From the NCBI RefSeq assembly GCF_016862455.1, contig NZ_BOMZ01000079.1, positions 62,001 to 126,000 on the forward strand: DNA of 64,000 nucleotides, given 5' to 3'. Position 1 is the stretch's first letter; every line of letters begins with the position of its first letter. Source of the stretch: Actinoplanes utahensis. GTDB taxonomy: Bacteria; Actinomycetota; Actinomycetes; Mycobacteriales; Micromonosporaceae. A program made the translations under genes and the position numbers. Shown here one piece after another: positions 45,329 through 53,959 of the stretch. The notes under the pieces were generated by a model that saw only the letters and a list, made by a program, of their open reading frames with translations, had not been told where the DNA came from and did no database searches.

Positions 45329-45601
45329 GCCATCCATCCTGCCGCACCGTCCACTTCGTACCGCGCCGGGCACCCGCGACGTCCGAGCCCCGGCCTGGCG
45401 GAGCGGTGCGGCCGGACTGCGGCGCAAGGACTCACGGCGCCGACCTAATGGCGGGCCGCCCCGGGCCCCACCACCAGGGCCACGCGAGGGGCGCCGGGTC
45501 GTTACGATCAACCCCTTCCAGGGGATCCCGCCAGAGGCCGGCCATCGACGGCCGTCCTTCCCGGCCAGTCTCGCACCCAGCGCCGAGAGGAACCTTCCAC
45601 C

Positions 45602-46198
45602 GTGCGAATCATGATCGCCGCCACCGCACTCCTGGGCGCCGCTCTGCTCACCGCCTGCGATTCCGGCGATCCGCCCGTCCTGGACTCGACGCTGAACACC
45701 GGCACGGCCGCCCCCTCGCCGATCGTCGCCACCGGCGCGCCCGGGAAGTGGCAGAAGCTCGCCGGTGAATGCCCGCAGATCCCCGCCGCCGCGGGCGTCC
45801 TGCAACCCGGCAAGACGAGCCGGGGGACGATCGAGAACTCGATCGTGCTCAACGTGCAGTGTGAGTACGCGGCCATCAAGGGCAAGCTCCCGAAGGCGAG
45901 CGTCAACATCGGTATCTACCGCATCGCCACCATCGAGGGACCGGCGGACCAGCTGGCCGTGGCCAATCTGGCGAAGAACAGGCGCGTCGCCGACACCGAC
46001 CCGACGGTCCCCGTCCGGACGCTCCGCGGCATCGGCGACGCCGGCTTCGCCAGCGTGTTCCCGGGCAAGGGCGTGCGACTGTACGCCCAGAGCAGCAACG
46101 CCGTCGTGCTCCTCGAATACGCCGACCCCGGCGACGGCGAGCGCAGCCTCGCCCGCGCCGAGGCGTACACCAGGGATGTGCTCGCCGCTCTGCAGTGA
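45602..46198 (+). CDS. Secreted lipoprotein, DUF3558-like
   Basis: The 198-residue protein starts at GTG 45602 with a short lipoprotein signal ending L-L-T-A-C, so Cys19 is the lipidation site. A Thr/Ala/Pro linker follows and then a domain with two cysteines (G-E-C-P and V-Q-C-E-Y), a pattern found in actinobacterial DUF3558 lipoproteins. Function is unknown. It ends with a helix that is rich in Ala and Arg. Confidence 0.75.
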   Translation: MRIMIAATALLGAALLTACDSGDPPVLDSTLNTGTAAPSPIVATGAPGKWQKLAGECPQIPAAAGVLQPGKTSRGTIENSIVLNVQCEYAAIKGKLPKASVNIGIYRIATIEGPADQLAVANLAKNRRVADTDPTVPVRTLRGIGDAGFASVFPGKGVRLYAQSSNAVVLLEYADPGDGERSLARAEAYTRDVLAALQ

Positions 46199-46330
46199 CC
46201 GCGGATCCCCGGCCCTTCTGACCGCGAGCGCTCACCGCCGTACCGAGCGTGCTCACCGATGACGAGCATGAGCGGCTGCTCGCCTGGTCGCGACCGATCG
46301 ATCGCGGGTGGGCCGTCCGCGACGACGCAA

Positions 46331-46360
46331 GGCGGGCCCGGGAGATGTCCCGAGCCCGCC
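46331..46360 (-). terminator. Hairpin terminator of the NlpC/P60 gene
   Basis: Arms GGCGGGC/GCCCGCC and CGGGA/TCCCG around a 4-nt loop with one mismatch, 25 bases beyond the stop codon of the minus-strand hydrolase. It is also downstream of the convergent lipoprotein gene. Confidence 0.7.
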
Positions 46361-46384
46361 TGAGCCGTGCTGTGCGTCAGTCTT

Positions 46385-47500
46385 TCAGTCGCGGATCTTG
46401 TTGTACCGCCACGGCTTGTACCCGCCGCTCTTGGCCCTGCTGACCTTCACCTTGTAGTGGTTCATGTCGGACGCGGTGCTGCCCTCCTCGTAGATCCAGA
46501 AGGAGGTGTGCGACTTGTTGGCCCACTTCTCGAACATCTGGACGTGGCCGTTGCGCAGCAGCATGTCGCCGGGCTTGAGGCTCGACCAGTTGATGCGGTG
46601 CGAGACCTCGTCCAGGGTGCGGGTGTTGCGGCTGCTCTTCAGCGCCCAGCCCATCGACACGAAGCCCGAGCAGTCGGTACGGAACTTCTTGCCCTTGTTG
46701 ACATCCCAGGCGTACGCCGACTGGCTGTACGGAACGTTGCGGCCGTACCAGTTCTTGGCCCGGGCGATGACCTTGGACCGCTTGATCGGCGCGCCGTACT
46801 TCAATTTCGCTGCGGCAGCGGCCGACGACTGGGCCTGGGCATCGGGGGCGTTTTCCGTGTCACCCTCGGGAGCCACGTAGTCGTCCGCCGGGAGGGTGCC
46901 CTTCTCCTCGCCACCCACCGGCGGGACCGTCGGGTCGACGTCGGTCGCCGGGTCGAACTCCTCGACCGGAAGCGCGTCGTCGGCGTCCGGGGCGGGGCGG
47001 ACCTCGACGATCCTGTCGGCGCCGTCGATCTCGGCGGCGTTCGCGGGCCGCTCGTTCGGGCACCAGCCGTCGTTGGCCGTCGGCTTCTCCACGATCTCTC
47101 TGGCGTTGCCGATGTACATCCACCCGTGGGTCTGGGTGCCGTCGATGCGGCCCCAGATCCAGGTGTTGTCGTAGTCGTTCTCCACCGCGCACCAGGACCA
47201 GATCTTGGTGCCGGCCGGTGCGGTGGCATAGGTGCCACAGGCCGCGTACGGCGCCTTCTGCAGGTTGGCGGTCTCGCCGAGGATCAGGTAGCCGTCGTCG
47301 GCGTTGGTCACTGCCTGGCTGCCGCAGCTCGCCGCCGCTGCCGCCGCGGCGGCGGCCGACCGCGCCCCCACCCCGGGCTCGGGCTCGGGTCTGGCCTGCG
47401 CCGGACCGGCGACGAACAGCCCCGACGTGGCGAACGCCGCCGACACACCCACCGTGAGGGCGCGCCGATATCCGGACGGCCCTGCCATTCTCTTAATCAA
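46385..47500 (-). CDS. Secreted NlpC/P60-type cell-wall hydrolase with SH3-like domain
   Basis: I place the start at TTG 47500, which has AAGGAG (47507-47512) 6 bases upstream; ATG 47488 lacks such a site. The 371-residue product has a signal peptide (R-R-A-L-T then hydrophobic, ending G-P-A-Q-A), an SH3-like region (about 60-150, with W-S-W-C-A-V and I-W-G-R-I-D-G), an acidic Asp/Pro linker and a C-terminal NlpC/P60-like domain. The catalytic Cys is in R-T-D-C-S-G-F-V and the His in R-N-G-H-V-Q-M-F. It should cut peptide stems of peptidoglycan outside the cell. The long leader at 47501-47881 suggests control at the RNA level. Confidence 0.82.
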   Translation of the reverse strand: MIKRMAGPSGYRRALTVGVSAAFATSGLFVAGPAQARPEPEPGVGARSAAAAAAAAASCGSQAVTNADDGYLILGETANLQKAPYAACGTYATAPAGTKIWSWCAVENDYDNTWIWGRIDGTQTHGWMYIGNAREIVEKPTANDGWCPNERPANAAEIDGADRIVEVRPAPDADDALPVEEFDPATDVDPTVPPVGGEEKGTLPADDYVAPEGDTENAPDAQAQSSAAAAAKLKYGAPIKRSKVIARAKNWYGRNVPYSQSAYAWDVNKGKKFRTDCSGFVSMGWALKSSRNTRTLDEVSHRINWSSLKPGDMLLRNGHVQMFEKWANKSHTSFWIYEEGSTASDMNHYKVKVSRAKSGGYKPWRYNKIRD

Positions 47501-47881
47501 CTCTTGCTCCTTGTGGAAATGGTTCGAAAATCCGGCAAAGAATCGGCAGAACATGTCCTCGACGGAGCCGAGGATCCCGAAACCGGCGCGACCGTTCCGC
47601 GATGGAATACGGAAGGAACGTGCCGGGGAATCGATGGAGAAAGTCGAATGCTGAGGATCCGTGCCGTCGATGCCGGCGAATCCCGTCCCGTTCGGGCTGA
47701 TGCCAGTCTTGCCGGGTGGCCGGTGAGCTCTCAAGGGCTGTGCGGTGTCAGCAAGCTGCACGGCAGCTTCACCCGCCCGGCACCGCGGCAGGAACCTGCC
47801 GTGCAGCTAACTACACCTGGTGTCGCGGCCGGCCGGCTGTCAGGATTCGGCGTGCAACATTCACGGGGGATGGAGAGCAAC
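47501..47881 (-). promoter_or_regulatory. Structured leader upstream of the NlpC/P60 gene; riboswitch candidate
   Basis: This 380-base gap holds a perfect 12-bp inverted repeat (47755-47766 with 47796-47807) with a second, competing GGCAGG/CCTGCC hairpin inside. On the minus strand it contains GGGTGAA (47774-47768) and later CCCGAAC (47696-47690). Cell-wall hydrolase genes of actinomycetes often carry a c-di-AMP (ydaO) riboswitch with such blocks. However, the conserved CAGCTAACC element is not found in its proper place, so the assignment is only a guess. The segment also includes the promoter of the small + strand gene. Confidence 0.3.
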
Positions 47882-48013
47882 ATGCAGCGCAAATACGGAT
47901 CGGTCTCGGCGCCGGCCCGAAAGATTCTGGGCCCGCTCATCATGCTGGCGACCTCCGCCGTTTACGCCATTCCGGCCGTCATGGTCGTGACCGGTTCGAC
48001 GGCGTGGGACTGA
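47882..48013 (+). CDS. Small single-helix peptide, unknown
   Basis: ATG 47882 is preceded by GGAGA and opens a 43-residue frame: a basic N-terminus (M-Q-R-K-Y-G), one hydrophobic stretch of about 22 residues (G-P-L-I-M-L-A-T-S-A-V-Y-A-I-P-A-V-M-V-V) and a short S-T-A-W-D tail. ATG 47870 is an in-frame alternative. It could be a small membrane peptide or, given the YcaO-like gene 53 bases downstream, a precursor peptide. No homologue is recognised. Confidence 0.45.
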   Translation: MQRKYGSVSAPARKILGPLIMLATSAVYAIPAVMVVTGSTAWD

Positions 48014-48066
48014 CGGATCCATAAAAAGTCATCGCCCGCCGGTCGGACCTGAATCAGGGAAACCGA

Positions 48067-49173
48067 GTGAGACCGGCCGGCAGAGAGGCAGGGAAGCGCG
48101 TGGACCGGATGGCTCTACCACTCACCGTTGCGGGCGAGGTGGTGGTCATCGGGCCGCGCTTCGGCCCCGAGCGCAAGCACGCCGCACTGGTGGAGCGCGC
48201 CGTGCAATGGCACGGCACGCCCGGTTGGAGCGCGGCGCCGGATCGCTTGGCCGACACGCCGGTCCCGTCCGCCGGCACGGTGGTCCAGCGGGCCATCCAG
48301 CATCTGCGGCAGGCGACGCCCGGCGCCGCGGCCATCGTGGACAGGCGGGAGCAGCGGACGCTCCACCTGCGGCTGCCGGGCACCGGACGGATGCGCTGGA
48401 CCGGGATCCGTAGCCTGTCCGACGTGCCGGCCGACTCGCCCGGCAACCGGACGGTGCCGCCGGAGGCGTTCGCGCGGTTGACCAATCCGGGTTCCGGCCT
48501 GTTCGCACCCGTGGTGGGCGAGCCGCCGCCGATCGGCGGGACGGCCACCGCCCGGCTGCACATCATCGGGGCGCCGGCACAGCTCAGCCTCGGCTGGGCA
48601 CCGGACTCCGCATCGGCGTACGCGCGGGCCCTGCTGGCCGGCGTACGGGTGCTGTCCACCAGGCTCGCACCGACCGCTTCCCATGGCCGGATGCTGGTGG
48701 GCGCCGCCGGAGCCTCCGAGCTGCATTGGCTCCTCGACGGCGGTCTGCGGCTGCTCTCCGCGTACGGCACCGGATCCGGGCAGTGGCCCGCCACCGACAA
48801 GACGCTGCAGGTGGCGGTACACCGGGTGCCTCATCTCGACAACGAGTGGCGCATCGCCCGGGTCTTCAGCGTCTCCTCGGGCGCCCCGGTCGCCGCTGCC
48901 TGGGGACGCACCGCGCCGGAGGCCGTCGGGCACGCCCTCACGCAGGCACGCGTCCGGCTCGCGGCGTCCGTACCGGGCATGGTCTGCGACCCGCGGTACC
49001 CGACAGCCGACCCGATGCTGCAGGAGCTCTCGGTGACCGAGTTGAGCGGGCTGCAGCAGGATGTGCAGCGGTGTCTGGGCCGGCTGCGGTTCCGTCTGCT
49101 CGGTGTCCGGATAGAGACCGACGCCCTGCTCGGCGACCCCGGGCTGGCGTGGGGGGTCGTGTGGTGGGCGTGA
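48067..49173 (+). CDS. Unknown protein with weak, degenerate YcaO-like features
   Basis: This 368-residue protein is not recognised with certainty. The middle (L-T-N-P-G-S-G-L-F-A-P-V, then S-L-G-W-A-P-D-S-A-S-A-Y-A-R-A-L-L-A-G) follows the pattern of the start of YcaO domains (conserved G-x-A-x-x-x-A-x-x-x-A-L-x-E-A-x-E-R). A later block (I-A-R-V-F-S-V, then A-P-E-A-V-G-H-A-L-T-Q-A) resembles the second half. The Glu residues that bind Mg-ATP in YcaO enzymes are replaced, so catalysis is doubtful. GTG 48067 is taken as start; GTG 48100 and ATG 48109 are alternatives. It converges with the LuxR-type regulator after 3 bases. Confidence 0.6.
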   Translation: MRPAGREAGKRVDRMALPLTVAGEVVVIGPRFGPERKHAALVERAVQWHGTPGWSAAPDRLADTPVPSAGTVVQRAIQHLRQATPGAAAIVDRREQRTLHLRLPGTGRMRWTGIRSLSDVPADSPGNRTVPPEAFARLTNPGSGLFAPVVGEPPPIGGTATARLHIIGAPAQLSLGWAPDSASAYARALLAGVRVLSTRLAPTASHGRMLVGAAGASELHWLLDGGLRLLSAYGTGSGQWPATDKTLQVAVHRVPHLDNEWRIARVFSVSSGAPVAAAWGRTAPEAVGHALTQARVRLAASVPGMVCDPRYPTADPMLQELSVTELSGLQQDVQRCLGRLRFRLLGVRIETDALLGDPGLAWGVVWWA

Positions 49174-49176
49174 CGC

Positions 49177-50307
49177 TCAGGCGGCGTCGTCCGCGTCCAG
49201 CCCGGACGCGGCGAAGGCCCCGGCGATCGTCTGGTCGGTCAACAGTCCGGTGCTGCTCGCCAGAACCCCCGCCTGGAACCGGCTGGTGGCCCGGAGTTCC
49301 TCCATCAGTTCCGCGATGTGCCGTCGGCAGGTCCGTACCGAGATGCCGAGTCGGCGGGCGATGTGGTCGTCCTTGGCCCCGGTCGCGAGCATCCGCAGGA
49401 TGGCGCGCTTGAGGTCGTCACCGGCGACGCCGTACCCGGCGGTGGGCGCGGAGCCGTCGATCAGCGGCAGGGACGCCGACCAGCACTGCTCCAGCCCGCG
49501 GTAGAGGTAGTCGACCACCGACGGTTCTCGTACCACGACGGCCCCACCGCCGGCCGCCCGGCTGGAGAGGACCGCCACCTCGCGGTCCAGGATGATGATG
49601 CGGTCCGCGATCTCCTCACAGGTACGGACCTCCGCCCCCGCCTCGGTGAGGGTGTGCAGGAACTCCCGCATCCGCGGATGAACCCGGGCGGAGTGCTGGT
49701 AGACCGAACGCATCCGCACACCCCGCGCCATGAGCTCGGTGTCATGGGGCACCGACTCCGCGATCGCCGCCTCCGACAGGATGCCGGGATGGGCGCTGAA
49801 CACCTCGACGGTGCACCGGCGGGCGATGTCGGCCAGGGTGGCGCGGATCCGGTCGACCTCTTCGATGACGTCGATGGCCTCGCGGCTGTTCCGGGCCCGC
49901 CGACTGTCGTAGTACAGCCCTTGCAGAGGCGACAGCTCCGCCTTCAGGGTCTGCACCGAACGCTGGCGCTGCCGGATCTCCAGCTCGATCGGACCGACCA
50001 GCTCGGCGATGGCCACCTCCGGGCTCGCCGGGACCACCACGCTGCCCTGATGGGGCGCCCTCCGGAGCAGTCGCAGGCCGAGCAGGGTCTCGAAGTGTGC
50101 CGCCAGGACGTCGGCCGGCGAATGCAGCGCCTCCGCGACAGCGGCACAGTCCGCCATGTCGACGAAACCGCACTGCAGCACCCATTGATACAGATCAGCC
50201 GCGCCCGCGCAGACGACGGGTGCCCCGGCCGCCGGCGGCGTCTCCGTAGCCGGCCACTCCGCCCGTCCGCCCGGACTGTCCAATCGTCGGCTCGGATGAT
50301 CACCCAC
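49177..50307 (-). CDS. TrmB/LuxR-type transcriptional regulator
   Basis: The 376-residue protein has an N-terminal winged-helix-like region (about 35-95), a helical segment (E-L-E-I-R-Q-R-Q-R-S-V-Q-T-L-K), a phospholipase-D-like sensor region typical of these proteins, and a C-terminal LuxR-type HTH around I-A-R-R-L-G-I-S-V-R-T-C-R-R-H-I. It lacks a receiver domain, so it is not a response regulator. Related regulators often sit in natural-product loci. Its 5' end faces the DICT gene across 205 bases, from which it may be co-regulated. Confidence 0.88.
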   Translation of the reverse strand: MGDHPSRRLDSPGGRAEWPATETPPAAGAPVVCAGAADLYQWVLQCGFVDMADCAAVAEALHSPADVLAAHFETLLGLRLLRRAPHQGSVVVPASPEVAIAELVGPIELEIRQRQRSVQTLKAELSPLQGLYYDSRRARNSREAIDVIEEVDRIRATLADIARRCTVEVFSAHPGILSEAAIAESVPHDTELMARGVRMRSVYQHSARVHPRMREFLHTLTEAGAEVRTCEEIADRIIILDREVAVLSSRAAGGGAVVVREPSVVDYLYRGLEQCWSASLPLIDGSAPTAGYGVAGDDLKRAILRMLATGAKDDHIARRLGISVRTCRRHIAELMEELRATSRFQAGVLASSTGLLTDQTIAGAFAASGLDADDAA

Positions 50308-50512
50308 GCTGCTGTCTCCCCCATGATCACAGGTGGCAGAGACTGTACAACGAAGCCGTCCTCAATGGAGGGTTGCTGCGCTGTTCCGGAACGTGCACTT
50401 CGCGGTCGACGATCAGGGGCATCGGCGGGTCGTGATCGTGGTCCTGATTTCGGTGACCCACCTCGGGGGTCTGCGGATGCGAACCGGGCCCCGTTCTCCA
50501 TAGGCTACCGCC

Positions 50513-51610
50513 GTGCCCGCCACCCCGGCCGTACAACGGCTGACCAAGAGAACCCTCGTGACCGTCTCGCACGCCATCGAGCGTGCGGCCCTCGCCGCCG
50601 CCGAAGACGGGCCCATGGTGGTCGTCGCGATGTTCCAGCGGCTGCCGTACTTCGAACGAGAACGCCAGGTGTACGCCGACATCGCGAGCAGTGCGGCGGC
50701 GACCGTGGTCGGTCTCGTCGCCGACGAGATACCGGAGATGCCGGCCGAGAGCGAGATGGTGCTTCTCGACGAGAAGGACGAGCTGGCACGGGAGTGGACG
50801 GTCGTCGTGCTGACCCCGCGCTTCGGCGCGATGCTGGTGGCGTACGACCTGGAGCAGTTCCAGCCCGGAGCGGCGACGCTGGAGAGCGGCCGGCTGTTCG
50901 AGGCGCGCACCGCCTTCCGCCGTGACGACGCGCTGCACGAGGTGCTGCGCCTGCGTCAACGGCTCGGCGACCGCCTGTCCCCGGCGACCCGGGCGGCCGT
51001 CGACGCGGTCGTGCAACGGGTACGCCACCTGCCGGCCACGCCGGGGGAGAGCCGCGCCGACGCGGCACTGCGGCTGTTCACGGCCCGGGCCGAACGCGAC
51101 CACGAACGCCTGCGGTCCGGCCCCGAACCGGCGCCGGCGCCGGAGGTGCCCGGCGACACCGACCTGGCCGGCGAGCCCGGCATGTTGCGCTGGACGGGAG
51201 CGGCCGGCACCACCGCCTCGGGGATTCTGCCGGTCGCGGTGGTCGCGGTGCGGGTCACCCACGCGGCGGGTGCGTCGGAGGGGCGGATCGGCCGCACCAC
51301 CACGCGGCAACATCAGGCCGCCGTCGAACTGCTCCTCAGCCGGCTGCGTCAAGGCGACCGGGCGCTCAAGATCGGACCCGACGACTTCATGCTGCTGCTC
51401 CCGACGCTGGGCCACGACGACGCGGTGCGGTTCGCCTACGAGCTCGTCGAGGCGTTCTCCGCGGCCGAAGCGCGCAGCGCATTCCTGTCGGCGCAAGTGA
51501 CGGTGGCTCTGACGGTCACCCGCCGTCGGCCGCTCCCGCAGGAGGACCTGCGGCAGGCCCTGGACTGGGCGATGTCCGAGAACACCCCGGTCGTGACCCT
51601 CGCCGACTGA
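50513..51610 (+). CDS. DICT-domain sensor with degenerate GGDEF-like C-terminus
   Basis: The 365-residue protein begins with a DICT sensory domain (about 10-130; A-M-F-Q-R-L-P-Y-F, V-V-G-L-V-A-D, V-V-L-T-P-R-F-G-A-M), found next to diguanylate cyclase, EAL and HD domains. The C-terminal part (about 235-365) has the alternating strands and helices of a GGDEF domain, with D-D-F-M-L-L-L-P-T where the catalytic G-G-D-E-F should be; the active residues are lost. So it probably senses or binds a ligand without making c-di-GMP. GTG start at 50513. Confidence 0.75.
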   Translation: MPATPAVQRLTKRTLVTVSHAIERAALAAAEDGPMVVVAMFQRLPYFERERQVYADIASSAAATVVGLVADEIPEMPAESEMVLLDEKDELAREWTVVVLTPRFGAMLVAYDLEQFQPGAATLESGRLFEARTAFRRDDALHEVLRLRQRLGDRLSPATRAAVDAVVQRVRHLPATPGESRADAALRLFTARAERDHERLRSGPEPAPAPEVPGDTDLAGEPGMLRWTGAAGTTASGILPVAVVAVRVTHAAGASEGRIGRTTTRQHQAAVELLLSRLRQGDRALKIGPDDFMLLLPTLGHDDAVRFAYELVEAFSAAEARSAFLSAQVTVALTVTRRRPLPQEDLRQALDWAMSENTPVVTLAD

Positions 51611-51846
51611 TCCCGACGAAGCCGGCGCGGCGGCGACCCGAGCAGTCAGTCGACGAGGGCGGGGATCGCGCAGAGGAGAAGGCGCCTCCCGAGGTAGGGG
51701 CGCGGCAGGTCGACAGCGTTCTCGGCACGTAGACGGCCGCTCCTGACGGGACCACGGCGAGCGCGGTGATCACTAAGATCAATACGTTGCAGTAAGTCGT
51801 CGCAGACGTCTGCAGTTCCCTGCCGCTCCGATCCGAGGATCGCTCC

Positions 51847-53343
51847 TTGCACAGATCGTTCCGAGCCCTCGGGCTCGCCATCCTGTCCGGAATCCTGGCA
51901 GCGGGCGCGTCGGCCACGCCCGCTGCCGCCGACGACCTCGGCGTCATCGCCGGCACCTTCACGGACCGGGCCGGCAACCCGATCCCCAACGCTTACACGA
52001 TCATCGAGAACATCGATGGGGGCGCTGCCGAATACACCTACACCCACCCGGTGGGTGGCGACTACCAGGTGCCAGTCGCCCCCGGCACCTACCGGGTGTC
52101 GTTCCGATGGAAAGGGCTGACCCAATGGGCGCACCAGCAGCTCGACGCGGGTCAAGCGAACACCTTCACCGTCGCCGCGGGTGAGACCGTCCAGGTGAGC
52201 GACCAACTGGTGCCGTCCGGGACATTGAACGGCCACCTCACCAACGCGGACGGCACACCACTGGCGTACGCGTGGGTCAGCCTCTGGCGCGAAGGCGTGT
52301 CCGTCAACTACACCGAGTCTGACGCGAACGGCTTCTACTCCTTCCCCGCGGTGCTGCCCGGCGACTACCAGGTGCGGTTCACATCGCAGTACATCCCGGG
52401 CACGTTCACCGTCGTGACCGATCAGTCCACCACGGCGGACGGCACGCTGCAGCCTCCACCGCCGTCGACCACGCTTGTCGTCAAGGCGGTCGACGCGGTC
52501 AGCGGCGAGCCGGCGCCCGGTTTCTGCGTGCTCGTCGCCGAGCGGGAGGAGTGTGGAAACCCCGACGCTGACACCGTCACGATGACCCGGATGCCCACCG
52601 GCCCGATCAGCTTCACCCTGATATCGAAGGGGCAGTACCACTTGGACAAGAGCGGTGTGACCGCCACCCTCGTCGAGAACGAGACGACCACGATCACCGT
52701 GCCGCTGGTCCTCGGTGGCACGGTCCAGGTCGCCGCCAGCGACCCCGGGCAGTTCGGGGTCCCGGTCAGCCGCGCCTGCTTCGACCTCAAGGTGATCGGC
52801 CGCCCGGCCAACGTCGGTAGCGGCTGCACCGGGAACAACGGCATCGGCTGGACGCAGCCGGTCCCGGCCGGCACCTACACGATCTTCGTCGACGCCCCCG
52901 GCGACCTGGGTGACCAGTGGCTGGGCGAGAACGGCGGCACCGGCGACCAGCAGACGGCCGCCCGGATCGTCGTCGAGCCGGGCAAGACCACGCAGGCGCC
53001 GGACGTGCTCCTCGACCGCGCCGGATCCATCACCGGCGTGGTCACCGGGACGGACGGCACTCCGCTGGAGTCGGCCCACGTCAACGTCTTACCGGCCGCG
53101 GACCACGGCACCGGCGACCCGATCGGCGTCTACACGGACGCCTCCGGCCGGTACCTGCTCGACAAGCTCGGACCGTACTCCTGGCCGTTGCAGTTCGAGA
53201 AGCGCCCCGACTATCCGATCCAGTGGTCCGGGAACGTCAGCGACCGTTCCCAGGCCGTCCCCATCCCGGTCACCGCCGGCGCCACCAGCACCTACGACAT
53301 CACGCTGACCAAGGGGGCGACGCTCCGCGGCGCCCTCTCCTAG
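51847..53343 (+). CDS. Secreted carboxypeptidase-regulatory-like repeat protein
   Basis: The 498-residue protein, from TTG 51847, has a signal peptide (H-R-S-F-R-A-L-G-L-A-I-L-S-G, cleavage near P-A-A-A-D-D). The rest is a string of Ig-like carboxypeptidase regulatory (CarboxypepD_reg/Cna-B-like) repeats: units beginning I-A-G-T-F-T-D-R-A-G-N-P-I, L-N-G-H-L-T-N-A-D-G-T-P-L and I-T-G-V-V-T-G-T-D-G-T-P-L, each ending in a G-x-Y-x-V or G-D-Y-Q-V strand. No catalytic domain or wall-sorting signal is seen. It is probably a surface or matrix adhesin-like exoprotein. Confidence 0.85.
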   Translation: MHRSFRALGLAILSGILAAGASATPAAADDLGVIAGTFTDRAGNPIPNAYTIIENIDGGAAEYTYTHPVGGDYQVPVAPGTYRVSFRWKGLTQWAHQQLDAGQANTFTVAAGETVQVSDQLVPSGTLNGHLTNADGTPLAYAWVSLWREGVSVNYTESDANGFYSFPAVLPGDYQVRFTSQYIPGTFTVVTDQSTTADGTLQPPPPSTTLVVKAVDAVSGEPAPGFCVLVAEREECGNPDADTVTMTRMPTGPISFTLISKGQYHLDKSGVTATLVENETTTITVPLVLGGTVQVAASDPGQFGVPVSRACFDLKVIGRPANVGSGCTGNNGIGWTQPVPAGTYTIFVDAPGDLGDQWLGENGGTGDQQTAARIVVEPGKTTQAPDVLLDRAGSITGVVTGTDGTPLESAHVNVLPAADHGTGDPIGVYTDASGRYLLDKLGPYSWPLQFEKRPDYPIQWSGNVSDRSQAVPIPVTAGATSTYDITLTKGATLRGALS

Positions 53344-53441
53344 GGTGGCTCGCATGTGCGGGCACCGTCCCACCACGCGGCCACCGGCGATCTGACCGTC
53401 GACTGACCGGCTACGACGGATCCTCGTTGTGGAGTCTCACC

Positions 53442-53473
53442 AGACGCTCCGGCGGTTGCCCGCCGGGGCGTCT
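53442..53473 (+). terminator. Hairpin terminator after the repeat protein
   Basis: A 14-bp stem with one G-T pair (53442-53455 with 53460-53473) and a TTGC loop, followed by CTCTTCC. It lies 98 bases past the stop codon. Confidence 0.8.
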
Positions 53474-53959
53474 CTCTTCCTCTACGACCGCGGTCCCCTG
53501 GGAACCCCGGGCTGGTGAGACAGCCCTTGAGGCCGGGCGGGCCGATGGCCCCTTCCGGTTTCCGGGCGCCGGGGAACCGGGGAGTCATGTCGAAGCCCGC
53601 CGGGTGAGCAGCCTCCGACCCCGGCGCCGCGTCGATCAGGGCGGAGGTCCGCGAGAAGCCGGCTGCCGGAGCTGCCGTCGGACGCGAACGAGGTCCTGTC
53701 GAGGGGTTCAGATGGATGAACAATGCCGGCAAGGTCGCGTACCCGGGCGGGCCGATCTTCACCAAGTGGTCGTACTTCAAGCGGGCCAGAACCAACTCGC
53801 CTACAGAACCGCGGGCTCTTATCTCGACTTCTGCGTCCAGATCCCATGGCGGCCTGATGTCAGCCGACACCGAGCCCGTCGGCTGACTCGGCCTGTTCTG
53901 CGCCGATGAAGGCATTGCACCACGGCGCCCGGTTCGGTGCGGCTCCCGGACCTGGATGG
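53474..53959. other. Non-coding stretch, nothing recognised
   Basis: About 490 bases between the terminator and the 3' end of the minus-strand flavoprotein gene. Open frames exist on both strands but have Gly/Arg/Pro-rich, low-quality translations without ribosome sites or homology. It may hold a decayed gene; nothing is recognisable. Confidence 0.5.

Noticed and set aside
47501..47881. Cobalamin riboswitch for the structured leader
   Set aside because: No B12-box (GCCACTG) in either strand of the region; the hairpins do not fit the B12 fold.
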